Source: UBA5109 sp964606735
GTDB lineage: Bacteria > Pseudomonadota > Gammaproteobacteria > Pseudomonadales > Pseudohongiellaceae
Direction of reading: 5' to 3'
DNA length: 64,000 nucleotides
NCBI GenBank assembly: GCA_964606735.1
Contig: CAZSHI010000002.1
Location: 62,001 to 126,000, forward strand
Shown here in pieces: positions 1 to 8,120 of the stretch (position 1 is its first letter; each line of letters opens with the position of its first letter). Both the position numbers and the translations under genes were made by a program. The notes under the pieces were generated by a model. The model worked only from the letters and a program-made list of their open reading frames with translations, was not told the origin of the DNA and searched no databases.

Positions 1-2
1 CC

Positions 3-578
3 GAGTACCTCAGCACGGATCGTAATGGAATCTTGCAGGTAGACCGCCTGCCGGCACAAAACGATCCCCTGATGACACGTATCCAGACCATTCGCGAACG
101 TGATTACCTGTATGTGGATACCCTACAGGATTACTACACCGGCTTTGCCCGCCAGATGGAGGTGCCTTACACAGAATTTCGCCGGCTAAGCTATGATGAA
201 GTCATGAAGCTTGACCGCCTGCAGCGCCAGTCACGACGCAACATGATTATCGGCATCGCTGCCATCGTCGGAGGTCTGGCAGCCACCCAAAGTAATAGCA
301 GTATCAGTAATGCTGCTATGTATGGTGGCCTGCTGGGTGGAGGCTGGTTGATCAAGGAAGCCTTCAGTGCAGGCGATGAAGCCCAGATGCATGTGGAGGC
401 TCTGGCTGAGCTTGGCCAGTCACTGGAGAATGAAATTGCTCCTCAGACCATCGATCTGGAAGAACGCCAGGTTACCCTGTCTGGTAATGTCGAGACTCAG
501 TACGAGCAATGGCGCGAAATTCTCGCCGAGATGTACGCCAATGAAATTGGCGAAGCGCCCGCTTCTGAAGATATTTAG
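3..578 (+). CDS. glycine-rich membrane protein of unknown function (5'-partial)
   Basis: The reading frame is open to the left edge of the window (frame starting at base 3), so the N-terminus is missing; the TTG at 33 is only an internal codon. I do not recognise the family. The visible part has a charged, tyrosine-rich stretch, then a hydrophobic glycine-rich hairpin (IIGIAAIVGGLAA followed after a short polar turn by MYGGLLGGGWLI) like a glycine-zipper membrane insertion, then an acidic C-terminus. It ends 24 bp before a TPR membrane protein and lies in the same direction as the TPR and PEGA genes, so it is probably the first visible member of that operon. Membrane association is an inference from hydrophobicity only. 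Confidence 0.75.
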   Translation, partial: EYLSTDRNGILQVDRLPAQNDPLMTRIQTIRERDYLYVDTLQDYYTGFARQMEVPYTEFRRLSYDEVMKLDRLQRQSRRNMIIGIAAIVGGLAATQSNSSISNAAMYGGLLGGGWLIKEAFSAGDEAQMHVEALAELGQSLENEIAPQTIDLEERQVTLSGNVETQYEQWREILAEMYANEIGEAPASEDI

Positions 579-602
579 CCTGGACCTATAGTAGTATTCA
601 GC

Positions 603-2117
603 ATGGCTGAAAAAAACACACATGCTCCGGCGCCTGAAGATTCCGCCCATGACAGTGGCCCACCCATCTTTGGTATGGGTGACCAGCAGCACCATTTCAA
701 CAAACAGCAGCAGCATACAAAAATTCTCTGGGGTATTTTCTCTTTGCTGCTGGTTCTGGTGTTGGGCGTAATTTTCATCCTGCCCCGCTACATACGCACA
801 CCGGATCCCGCTACCGTGGCGCCCATCGTCATTCCGGTTGAGCGGGGAACGCCGCAAAGCACCCTGTCTCCCTTTCAGGAAGCTCAGCTCCTGCGTGAGC
901 GGGAAAACGCACAGAATATTCTTGAGCAGATTCTGAACCTGCAGAGCACACTCGAAGGGATCAATGTCGAAAGCTGGGCAGCAGAGGCCTATGAAGCCGC
1001 ACTGGCCATCGCCACAGAAGGCGATACGGCCTACCAAGAACAGGATTTTACTGGTGCACAGGAAACCTATCAGCGCTCACTGCTGGCCCTGCAGGCTCTG
1101 GAAACAGAAAGCCTGGAGGTGCTTAGCAACTCCATTGATGAGGGTTATGCAGCGATAGAGTCCGGACTGCCGGCACGGGCCGATGAATCCTTTGCAAGGG
1201 CATTGCTTATCGACCCCGAGTCCGTGCTGGCACAAACCGGCTTGAGCAGGGCTCAGACACTGGGCGAAGTACTGGCTCTGATAGAAACTGGCGACCAGGA
1301 ACGCGCCCGTGGCAATCTTGAAACAGCACTGCAGCGTTATCAGGATGCCCTGGCCATTGACCCCGAACATTCTCAGGCCGCTGCGGCTATTACACAAACC
1401 AATCAGGACATCCTTGACCGGGATTTCCGCAATCATATGTCAGCCGGCTTCAGCGCCATCCAGCAGAATGATCCTGAAGCAGCTCTGCAGTCTTTCAATC
1501 AGGCGCTGGCCATGCGTCCGGATTCCGGCGATGTTGAAGCGGCCATCATCCAGGCTGAAACCATGATTCTGGATCGCGATCTGAATCTACAACTTACAGC
1601 TGCCAGAGCGTATGAAGCCACTGAAGAGTGGCAGGATGCACTGAGCGCCTACAACACAGCTCTGGCCATAGATGCCAATGTGGTAGCCGCGCAGCAGGGC
1701 AGGGACCGCTCTCAACAGCGGCTTAACTTGGATAATTACCTGAAGAACATCCTGAATAATCCCCTGCGCCTGTCCGATGATCAGGTCTATCAGCAAAGTA
1801 TTGCAGTTTACAACGAGTCCCTGTCACTGGTAACGGACGGATCGCGTCTGTACAACCAACTGAGCAGTCTGCGCTCCTATCTGGACCGCGCGCGCGTACC
1901 GATTACGGTAAGGCTCAATTCAGACGGAGTCACTGATGTGACCATTTTTCGGGTCAGCGAACTGGGCACCTTCAACTCACAGACCATGCAATTGATTCCA
2001 GGCGCCTATACTGCAGTTGGTGTACGCGCTGGTTACCGCGATGTACGACAGGAGTTTGTCGTCCCCTTCAGCGGCGAAGAGCCAGTTGTCACAGTTATCT
2101 GCAATGAGCCAGTCTAG
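603..2117 (+). CDS. membrane-anchored TPR protein with PEGA-like C-terminus
   Basis: The 504-residue product has a polar histidine/glutamine-rich N-terminus (1-40), one transmembrane helix (about 41-62) and no cleavable signal, so the bulk should be periplasmic. Residues about 115-400 hold repeated TPR-like units recognisable by recurring patterns such as ALQRYQDALAIDP, ALQSFNQALAMRP and ALSAYNTALAID, each a helix pair with A at position 8 and P at position 32 of the repeat. The last 75 residues form a beta-rich segment resembling a PEGA domain (PGAYTAVGVRAGYRDVRQEF). It precedes the PEGA/FGE-like gene by 10 bp and is likely co-transcribed. TPRs usually act as protein-protein scaffolds; the partner here is unknown, but the PEGA protein is the obvious candidate. 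Confidence 0.85.
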   Translation: MAEKNTHAPAPEDSAHDSGPPIFGMGDQQHHFNKQQQHTKILWGIFSLLLVLVLGVIFILPRYIRTPDPATVAPIVIPVERGTPQSTLSPFQEAQLLRERENAQNILEQILNLQSTLEGINVESWAAEAYEAALAIATEGDTAYQEQDFTGAQETYQRSLLALQALETESLEVLSNSIDEGYAAIESGLPARADESFARALLIDPESVLAQTGLSRAQTLGEVLALIETGDQERARGNLETALQRYQDALAIDPEHSQAAAAITQTNQDILDRDFRNHMSAGFSAIQQNDPEAALQSFNQALAMRPDSGDVEAAIIQAETMILDRDLNLQLTAARAYEATEEWQDALSAYNTALAIDANVVAAQQGRDRSQQRLNLDNYLKNILNNPLRLSDDQVYQQSIAVYNESLSLVTDGSRLYNQLSSLRSYLDRARVPITVRLNSDGVTDVTIFRVSELGTFNSQTMQLIPGAYTAVGVRAGYRDVRQEFVVPFSGEEPVVTVICNEPV

Positions 2118-2127
2118 GTAGACTGCC

Positions 2128-4212
2128 GTGAGCAAAGATAACAACAAGCCAGCCTCAAAGCATGACGAGATCATCACGCCGATTGATTTCACGCCACATG
2201 ACAGCAGTGCCGAAACGTTTTCCATCACCCTCAGCCCGGTCAAAATCGGCATAGGTATTTTACTGCTGTGCTTTATTCTTGCCGGCTGGTTCGTGCTTTC
2301 CGCCAGATCCGTTTTCATTGATGCCCAGCCCTTTGAGAGCCTGGTGGAAGTACACTCGCCACTGGCCATCAAAATCGGTCCGCGTTATTTGGCCTTGCGA
2401 GGCAATTACGACATCAGCGTCACCGCTCCAGGTTACTATGATGTGGATACCACTATCACTGTGCAGGATGAGCAGGCGCAGACCTTCCAAATTCAATTAC
2501 TGCCACTGCCGGGCTATCTGAATATTGACAGCAATGCTGAAGCCGCCAATGTCTATATTGATGGCGAGGAAATCGGACAGACACCCCTGAGTCGAGTAGA
2601 GCTCGCCGCCGGCGATCATGAGATTCTCATTCGCAAGGAGCGTTATGAAAGTCAGCAGCAGCTTGTCAGCATCACCGGACGCGAGCAGGAACAGAGTCTC
2701 TCGGTCGAACTTCTGCCTGCCTGGGCCACGGTCAGCTTTGTCACCACGCCCCCCGGCGCCACCGTAACCATTGACGGCTTTGATGTTGGCGTGACGCCGC
2801 TCGATACCGAGGTGCTTGCCGGTGAACACGAACTGCTGGTCAAACTCAATGCACACAAAGCCTTTACCGATACGCTGAATGTGAGAGCCCGCATTGACCA
2901 GTCACTTCCACTGATTGAACTGGAACAGGCCGATGGCCTAGTCTTGCTGCAATCATCCCCCAGTAATGCCGGGGTCACCCTGAATGGCATATACCAGGGA
3001 CAAACTCCGCTGGAACTTACCATTCCGCCAGGCCAATCCTATGAGTTGACCTTTTTCAGCACCGGCTACGAAGAACTGCGCCGCAGCATCCAGACCCAGC
3101 CGGAACAGGAGCTCTCACTGAATGTAAGCCTGGATCCTATCCTGAGCTCAGTTGCCATCAATGCCCAGCCTGCCAATGCCGAGCTCTATATCAATGGCGA
3201 ACTGCGTGGTAATGCCAACCAGGTGGTGGAACTGCTGGCAGCATCACAGACCATCGAAATCCGCGCTGAAGGTTTTGTGCCTTTCACACAGGAATTCATT
3301 TCTCGACCCGGTCTGGAGCAGCAACTTAATGTTTCACTGATCACACTCGAACAGCAACGCCTGAATAACATCCGTCCCATGATCACTGCGGCTAATGGGC
3401 AGGAACTCAAATTACTCTATCCTGGCAATTTCGTGATGGGCGCCTCGCGCCGTGAAGCAGGACGACAGGCCAATGAGGCTCTTCGTTCCATCAGCCTGAC
3501 CAAGCCGTATTACCTGTCACTGACCGAAGTCACCAATGCCCAGTTCAAGCAATACGATACAGAACATTCTTCCGGCGTGATCGATCGCATCACCCTTAGC
3601 AACAACAACCAGCCCGTGGTGAATGTCAGCTGGCAGGAAGCTGCACTTTACTGCAACTGGCTCAGTGAACAGGAAGACCTGCCGCTGTTTTATATTGTCG
3701 AAGACGGTAATGTAGTCGGTTTCAACCAGGACAGTACTGGTTACCGGCTGCCCACCGAAGCGGAATGGGCCTGGGCTGCCCGTGTCGAAAATGACGACCC
3801 GACCAGTCTGTTGAAATTCCCCTGGGGCCCGGAACTGCCGCCACCCGAGCGTCACGGCAACTATGCCGACATTTCATCAGCGTCCATCCTGGGACGTGTC
3901 ATCATCAACTATAACGACAGCTTCGTCGCTTCCGCACCTGTCGCATCTTTCGCGCCGAATGCCCAGGGCTTCTATGACATGGGGGGCAATGTTGCCGAAT
4001 GGGTACATGACTATTATGGCACTTCTGTCTCCATTGGCGGCAATATCGAAGTAGATCCCTACGGACCAAACTCAGGCACCTATCATGTGGTTCGCGGCTC
4101 CAGCTGGGCGCATGGATCCATTACCGAACTGCGTCTTTCCTATCGGGACTACAGCAACGAAAGCCGCGATGATGTCGGCTTTAGAGTTGCCCGAACCCTG
4201 GACGTTTATTGA
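2128..4212 (+). CDS. PEGA-repeat protein with C-terminal FGE-sulfatase (SUMF1)-like domain
   Basis: GTG start preceded by AGGTAG. The 694-residue product has a short cytoplasmic tail, a transmembrane helix at about 36-57, then about five tandem PEGA-type beta domains (about 65-405; signature pieces VYIDGEEIGQTPL, VTIDGFDVGVTPL, VTLNGIYQGQTPL, LYINGELRG), and a formylglycine-generating-enzyme-like C-type-lectin fold (about 420-690; NFVMGAS, YRLPTEAEWAWAAR, GFYDMGGNVAEWVHDYY, VVRGSSW, DVGFRVAR). True FGE enzymes use a cysteine pair near the C-terminus; here no cysteine is present after the ALYCNW motif, so sulfatase activation is unlikely and a binding or structural role is more plausible. Topology puts all domains in the periplasm. 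It forms an operon with the TPR gene upstream. Confidence 0.9.
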   Translation: MSKDNNKPASKHDEIITPIDFTPHDSSAETFSITLSPVKIGIGILLLCFILAGWFVLSARSVFIDAQPFESLVEVHSPLAIKIGPRYLALRGNYDISVTAPGYYDVDTTITVQDEQAQTFQIQLLPLPGYLNIDSNAEAANVYIDGEEIGQTPLSRVELAAGDHEILIRKERYESQQQLVSITGREQEQSLSVELLPAWATVSFVTTPPGATVTIDGFDVGVTPLDTEVLAGEHELLVKLNAHKAFTDTLNVRARIDQSLPLIELEQADGLVLLQSSPSNAGVTLNGIYQGQTPLELTIPPGQSYELTFFSTGYEELRRSIQTQPEQELSLNVSLDPILSSVAINAQPANAELYINGELRGNANQVVELLAASQTIEIRAEGFVPFTQEFISRPGLEQQLNVSLITLEQQRLNNIRPMITAANGQELKLLYPGNFVMGASRREAGRQANEALRSISLTKPYYLSLTEVTNAQFKQYDTEHSSGVIDRITLSNNNQPVVNVSWQEAALYCNWLSEQEDLPLFYIVEDGNVVGFNQDSTGYRLPTEAEWAWAARVENDDPTSLLKFPWGPELPPPERHGNYADISSASILGRVIINYNDSFVASAPVASFAPNAQGFYDMGGNVAEWVHDYYGTSVSIGGNIEVDPYGPNSGTYHVVRGSSWAHGSITELRLSYRDYSNESRDDVGFRVARTLDVY

Positions 4213-4374
4213 TTGCCAGGCCAAACAAAAATGCTGATATAAGTGGCTGTCTCAATCACGCCAGCCTTCCAGCATGTTGAATTTTAAATTGTCGCTAATC
4301 TGTCGGGTTAAATTCGTTCCTGACAGTTTATAGTGTGGCAAATACTCTTAAACCAGGAGTGCAGGAGCTTAAAA

Positions 4375-4827
4375 ATGATTTTAAAAGAATTGCGATTAAG
4401 CCGACATCTTTCACAGGAACAGTTGGCACAAATGTCCGGGCTCAATGTTCGCACCATTCAGCGAATTGAAAGCGGACAAAAAGCCAGTCTCGAATCTCTC
4501 AAATGCCTTGCTGCAACACTTGAAGTTGATATTGAAACTTTACGTAAGGAGAGCTTTACGCTTGATAAAAACTCTGACAACTGGAAAAGTTTATCACCAC
4601 TTTTGAAGTTGTGGTTTGCCTTTAATTTTCTCCAGCTTCGCCCTGTCCGAAGCTCGGCTACCCGGGTAGAGACTCTCTCACATTGTTTTGGCTTTTTGTT
4701 CTGCTGTATGGGTTTTATCAGTGAAGCAGCTTTAGCTGGTGGTGTGTTACTCCTTGCTACGGCTTACCTGCTCCGCTTCTTGCTATGGCAGGGTGACCGT
4801 TATGGACTTTGGTATGAAGCTGTTTAG
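4375..4827 (+). CDS. XRE-family HTH regulator fused to a membrane domain
   Basis: Start chosen at the ATG 7 bp after AGGAG (4363-4367); an upstream in-frame start at 4333 lacks a ribosome site. Residues 1-60 are a canonical HTH_3 DNA-binding domain (LRLSRHLSQEQLAQMSGLN, VRTIQRIESGQKAS). The C-terminal half carries two closely spaced hydrophobic helices (about 100-140), so the protein looks like a membrane-tethered transcription factor of about 150 residues. Small HTH-plus-transmembrane proteins of this shape occur in many gammaproteobacteria; targets are unknown. The gene is separated from the PEGA gene by 162 bp and is followed by another small membrane protein. Function beyond DNA binding is inferred. 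Confidence 0.85.
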   Translation: MILKELRLSRHLSQEQLAQMSGLNVRTIQRIESGQKASLESLKCLAATLEVDIETLRKESFTLDKNSDNWKSLSPLLKLWFAFNFLQLRPVRSSATRVETLSHCFGFLFCCMGFISEAALAGGVLLLATAYLLRFLLWQGDRYGLWYEAV

Positions 4828-4894
4828 CATCACTATCGATTCATCCCATAACTCAAGGCAGCAATAAAATGGAACATGCTTTATAGTTAGAGCC

Positions 4895-5293
4895 ATGAAT
4901 GCCGAACCCGAACAAACAGAAGACCTCGCGATTATCACCAAAGATAATCGAAAGTATCTTGTGGAATGGCTCAATGACAGAAGTTCCTTTCACACCTGGT
5001 TTTCCTCTCTGATTATCGGCAGCTTTGTGGTGATAAGCGTGTTTGGTGAAAACCCTGACTTTGCTACTCCGGCCGGCATCATGCTGTCCGTTTCCGTGAT
5101 CCTGTTTCTGTTTGCCCTGCTTTGCAACCTGGTCTGTGTCTGGTCCATCCCCAGCTGGAAGTACCGTGTCAGCACAAAAATTATCCAGCGCAGTGACGGT
5201 ATGCGCAAAGAACTGGCCATCACTGCCTGGCTCAGCGTGATTGCCTTCGTTTGTGGTCTGACTCTCAGTGTCATCGGAAACGCCGGACTCTGA
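4895..5293 (+). CDS. small three-helix membrane protein, unknown function
   Basis: A 132-residue protein with a polar N-terminus (1-30) and three predicted transmembrane segments: about 35-50 (WFSSLIIGSFVVISVFG), 60-85 (GIMLSVSVILFLFALLCNLVCVW) and 108-128 (AWLSVIAFVCGLTLSVIG). No catalytic or metal motifs are visible and I do not recognise the family. It lies 67 bp downstream of the membrane-linked HTH regulator in the same direction, so the pair may be functionally linked. The coding call rests on the coherent hydrophobic pattern and the position between two genes on the same strand. Confidence 0.7.
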   Translation: MNAEPEQTEDLAIITKDNRKYLVEWLNDRSSFHTWFSSLIIGSFVVISVFGENPDFATPAGIMLSVSVILFLFALLCNLVCVWSIPSWKYRVSTKIIQRSDGMRKELAITAWLSVIAFVCGLTLSVIGNAGL

Positions 5294-5366
5294 AACCGCA
5301 TAGCAATACTTCCCCAAGCTGCAGCCGGTCGTTACACTGGCCTCTGCATCAAAACAGGATAGTCAC

Positions 5367-5697
5367 ATGAAAATGCAAATCAAACGTGCCGGGTCACGTC
5401 AGGTACAGCAAGATGCTGCCGACAATTTCGCCGGCGAGCTTAGTATTGAAATGCTGTTTGGCCCCGATGATCTTGACAGAAGGCAGCGGCTGGACCCAGT
5501 GCTGGGACGGACCCAAAAAAGAAATCCGTGCCGGTGATGTAGTGCACTGCAACTGCGGACAAAAGCACTGGCATGGCGCTAGCGACAGTATCAGCATGAG
5601 CCATATTGCCATTCAGGAATGGCCGAATGGCTCTCTGATTAATTGGCTAGAAAAAGTCAGCGACGAACAGTATCTGAGCGAACTGGGGCCTGATTAA
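5367..5697 (+). pseudogene. cupin-domain protein, internally deleted and frameshifted
   Basis: The reading frame from ATG 5367 begins like small cupin proteins related to (R)-mandelonitrile lyase (MKMQIKRAGSRQ, then DNFAGELSIEMLFGPDD), but the frame breaks at about 5465-5475. Homology resumes one frame over (TEGSGWTQCWDGPKKEIRAGDVV, then CGQKHWHGASDSISMSHIAIQEW and VSDEQY). Compared with the family, about 25 residues are missing between LFGPDD and LTEGSGW, exactly the stretch that normally holds the metal-binding HTH of cupin motif 1. The second motif around GQKHWHG is intact. The gene therefore cannot give a normal enzyme. A translatable frame from GTG 5386 yields a chimeric N-terminus and is not a real protein start. 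Family comparison is from memory. Confidence 0.75.
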
Positions 5698-5712
5698 GGT
5701 GCAACTGCCAAT

Positions 5713-6138
5713 ATGCTAATCAGGCCCTTCACACGTGCTGAAGAAACCGATGTCATCTTGCTTTGGGAACATTGCGGCCTGACCCGCCCATGGAACAATC
5801 CTGACAGAGACATTCAGCGCAAACTGTCCACTCAGTCTGAGCTTTTTTTAGTCGGCGAGCTCGATGGTCGAATCATTGCATCTGCCATGGCGGGGTACGA
5901 CGGACACCGTGGTTCTGTCTTTTATCTCTGTGTTCACCCTGATTTTCAGCATAAAGGTTATGGCAAACAGCTGATGAAGGAGATTGAAAGGAAACTGATA
6001 GGCCTCGGTTGCCCCAAACTTAATATTCTGGTTCGGACGGACAATGATGCGGTGATGCGTTTTTATGAAAAGCTGGGGTATCAACTGGATGCAGTTTCCA
6101 GTTATGGTAAACGCCTGATTACCGATGAGGAGGCATAA
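5713..6138 (+). CDS. ypeA: GNAT-family acetyltransferase YpeA
   Basis: The 141-residue product matches Escherichia coli YpeA along its length: opening IRPF, LLWEHCGLTRPWNNPDRDI, the GYDGHRGSVFYLCVHPDFQHKGYG acetyl-CoA-binding core, and the end GKRLITDEE. Motif A (QHKGYG) provides the pyrophosphate-binding loop. YpeA is an acetyltransferase whose physiological substrate is not established. It is the first of two back-to-back GNAT genes; the next one begins 3 bp after its stop, so they are probably co-transcribed. Length is as usual for the family and no defect is seen. Confidence 0.88.
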   Translation: MLIRPFTRAEETDVILLWEHCGLTRPWNNPDRDIQRKLSTQSELFLVGELDGRIIASAMAGYDGHRGSVFYLCVHPDFQHKGYGKQLMKEIERKLIGLGCPKLNILVRTDNDAVMRFYEKLGYQLDAVSSYGKRLITDEEA

Positions 6139-6140
6139 GT

Positions 6141-6563
6141 GTGGAAATAAAGCTAGCCAGCACTGAAGAAGAGCTGCATAAAATTGCGCCAGTCATGCGC
6201 CAACTCAGGCCAGAGTTTAAGGAAGCGGAGCTGATAGCGCAGATCAAGCTGCAAACAGAAAAGGGCTTTCAGATTGCCTATATTGAATCCGATGCGCGTG
6301 TGCTTTGTGTGGCCGGTTTTGTTTTTGGTGAGAAACTGGCCTGGGGAAAATGTATTTATATTGATGACCTGGTAACAGCTGAAGATCATCGTTCACAAGG
6401 CGCCGGTGCCGCCATGATTGACTGGTTCAAACACTATGCCCGTGAGCAGGGCTGTTCGCAGATTCATCTGGACTCCGGCATTCACCGTGTTGATGCACAT
6501 CGCTTTTACCTGCGCGAAGGCTTTAAGCAGGGCAGCCTTCATTTTGCCCTGAGCGATTTCTGA
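6141..6563 (+). CDS. GNAT-family N-acetyltransferase
   Basis: GTG start 2 bp after the ypeA stop, with GAGGAGG (6128-6134) in position to serve as ribosome site. The 140-residue product shows the GNAT core: beta strand IYIDDLVTAEDHRSQGAGAA with the RxxGxG-type loop (RSQGAG), followed by the helix AMIDWFKHYAREQGCSQIHLDSG and the terminal HRFYLREGFKQGS strand-loop. This arrangement is that of small GCN5-related acetyltransferases (similar to aminoglycoside- or histone-acetyltransferase-like members). Substrate is unknown. It is likely translationally coupled to ypeA. Confidence 0.85.
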   Translation: MEIKLASTEEELHKIAPVMRQLRPEFKEAELIAQIKLQTEKGFQIAYIESDARVLCVAGFVFGEKLAWGKCIYIDDLVTAEDHRSQGAGAAMIDWFKHYAREQGCSQIHLDSGIHRVDAHRFYLREGFKQGSLHFALSDF

Positions 6564-6594
6564 ATACCCTAAGCAATCCTCCGGAGCGAAAATA

Positions 6595-7227
6595 ATGTTG
6601 CTGCCTCTTGATGCCGTCTTTGCTTTTATCATTGCCTCGGCGCTGCTGAGCCTGGCCCCCGGGCCGGATAATATTTTTGTACTGACCCAGTCTGCCTTGT
6701 ACGGCAGGAAGTCAGGCATCCTGATAACCCTGGGTTTGTGTACCGGTTTACTGGTTCATACCACGGCTGTTGCGCTGGGGGTTGCCGTGATTTTTCAGCA
6801 GTCGCTGCTGGCATTTACCCTGCTGAAACTTCTCGGTGTTTTATACCTGCTGTATCTTGCCTGGCAGGCTTTCAGTTCGTCTTCACAGCAGATACAAAGT
6901 TCTCACAGTAATCTCAAGAGTGCCGCCGCTCTCTACCGGCGCGGCATCATCATGAATATTACCAACCCCAAGGTATCCATTTTTTTTCTGGCCTTTCTGC
7001 CACAATTTGCCTCGCTCGAGTACGGCCCTCTGGCGCCCCAAATTATTTTGCTGGGGGCTCTTTTTCTGCTCGTTGCCCTGTGTATATTTTCACTGATTGC
7101 CATCATGGCCGGCTCACTGGGCAAGCTGCTGCAGCAATCTCCCCGAGTTCAGCTTTACCTCAATCGCCTGGCTGCTACGGTCTTTGCTGCACTGGCACTT
7201 CGACTGGCGTTTGTTACAGCCGAATAG
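6595..7227 (+). CDS. LysE/RhtB-family amino-acid exporter
   Basis: A 210-residue, six-helix membrane protein with the LysE/RhtB signature: N-terminal LSLAPGPDNIFVLTQSALYGRKSGI, a leucine-rich LLKLLGVLYLLYLAWQAF segment and the central GIIMNITNPKVSIFFLAFLPQF motif. These carriers export amino acids or derivatives such as homoserine, threonine or lysine by exchange with protons. The exact substrate cannot be read from the sequence. Preceded by TCCGGAGCG as ribosome site. The next gene begins 2 bp after its stop, suggesting an operon with the MmcQ/YjbR protein. Confidence 0.9.
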   Translation: MLLPLDAVFAFIIASALLSLAPGPDNIFVLTQSALYGRKSGILITLGLCTGLLVHTTAVALGVAVIFQQSLLAFTLLKLLGVLYLLYLAWQAFSSSSQQIQSSHSNLKSAAALYRRGIIMNITNPKVSIFFLAFLPQFASLEYGPLAPQIILLGALFLLVALCIFSLIAIMAGSLGKLLQQSPRVQLYLNRLAATVFAALALRLAFVTAE

Positions 7228-7229
7228 CC

Positions 7230-7586
7230 TTGAATCTAGAGGATTACAACAGCTTTTGTGCCCGTCTTCCGGCCACCACGCATGTGGTCCAATGGCGCGG
7301 CGCCGAAGTCTGGAAGGTAGGGGGCAAGGTCTTTGCCATCGGCTGGTTCCAGCAAGAGCAGCCTGCCATCACCTTTAAGGTTGCTCCGCTGTCCTATGCC
7401 ATACTGTCTGAATTGCCGGGATTGCGGCCGGCTCCCTATCTGGCCTCGCGTGGTATGCTGTGGATTCAGCATTATGATAAGCCGGGCCTCAGCGATGAGG
7501 ACCTAAAAGATTACCTTAAAGAATCACACAGAATTGTTTCACTGGGTTTAAGCAAGAAGCGGCAAAAAGAACTGGGGCTGAATTAA
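7230..7586 (+). CDS. MmcQ/YjbR-family protein
   Basis: The 118-residue product matches MmcQ/YjbR proteins: NLEDYNSFCARLPATTH, WRGAEVWKVGGKVFAIGWF, FKVAPLSYAILSELPG, PYLASRGMLWIQHYDK and the C-terminal LKDYLKESHRIVSLGLSKK helix. The fold has a CyaY-like core and is sometimes called DNA-binding, but the role is not well established. The TTG at 7230 is chosen because homology begins there and it lies 2 bp after the exporter stop; the longer open frame to 7080 overlaps lysE and has no family similarity. No good ribosome site is visible, so translation may depend on coupling. Confidence 0.82.
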   Translation: MNLEDYNSFCARLPATTHVVQWRGAEVWKVGGKVFAIGWFQQEQPAITFKVAPLSYAILSELPGLRPAPYLASRGMLWIQHYDKPGLSDEDLKDYLKESHRIVSLGLSKKRQKELGLN

Positions 7587-7588
7587 GC

Positions 7589-8113
7589 ATGCAAATCCGA
7601 TTAAGCAAAGTTGCCGATGCTGAGATGCTGGCAGCGTACTACCGATTGAATGCCTCACACTTCGGCCCCTGGGAACCAGAACGTGAAACCAATTACTATG
7701 CCGAGCGACAACTCCGCAGGCGTCTGCGTTTGCTGGAAAGGGAAAACCGCCAGGGCAGCGCTGCTTCTTTTCTCGCGCTGACTGATCTTGGTGATGAAGT
7801 CATTGCACATTGCACGCTAAGCAATATCCTGTATGGCCCCATGCGGGCCTGTTACATGGGTTATGGCATTTCGAAGGAGTATGAAGGCAAGGGCATCATG
7901 TTACAGCTCTGTCAGCATGTGATTACGTATGCATTTGATGAGCTCTTGCTTAATCGCATAATGGCCAACTACATGCCGGAAAACCAGCGCTCAGGCGCTT
8001 TGCTGGAACGCCTTGGATTCACCATAGAGGGAACAGCAAAGCGTTATCTGAAAATCAGCGGGGTCTGGGAAGACCACGTACTGACCTCATTGTTAAACCC
8101 GGCAACACTTTAA
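7589..8113 (+). CDS. RimJ/RimL-type GNAT acetyltransferase
   Basis: A 174-residue protein of the ribosomal-protein-alanine acetyltransferase type: LNASHFGPWEPER near the N-terminus, ISKEYEGKGIMLQL as the acetyl-CoA loop, RIMANYMPENQRSGALLERLGF and EGTAKRYLKISGVWEDHVL at the end, all typical of RimJ/RimL/YjcK enzymes. RimJ and RimL acetylate the N-termini of ribosomal proteins S5 and L12, but family members vary, so no symbol is assigned. Begins 2 bp after the MmcQ/YjbR stop and is followed after 7 bp by another GNAT, so it is part of a tight gene string. Confidence 0.87.
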   Translation: MQIRLSKVADAEMLAAYYRLNASHFGPWEPERETNYYAERQLRRRLRLLERENRQGSAASFLALTDLGDEVIAHCTLSNILYGPMRACYMGYGISKEYEGKGIMLQLCQHVITYAFDELLLNRIMANYMPENQRSGALLERLGFTIEGTAKRYLKISGVWEDHVLTSLLNPATL

Positions 8114-8120
8114 TTATTGT

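Noticed and set aside
420..1037. Long minus-strand frame of 205 codons opposite the TPR genes
   Set aside because: It lies antisense to two well-supported genes, shows no domain, no ribosome site and a composition typical of shadow frames.
7080..7230. N-terminal extension of the MmcQ/YjbR frame to 7080
   Set aside because: It would overlap lysE by about 150 bp, and family homology begins only at the TTG at 7230.
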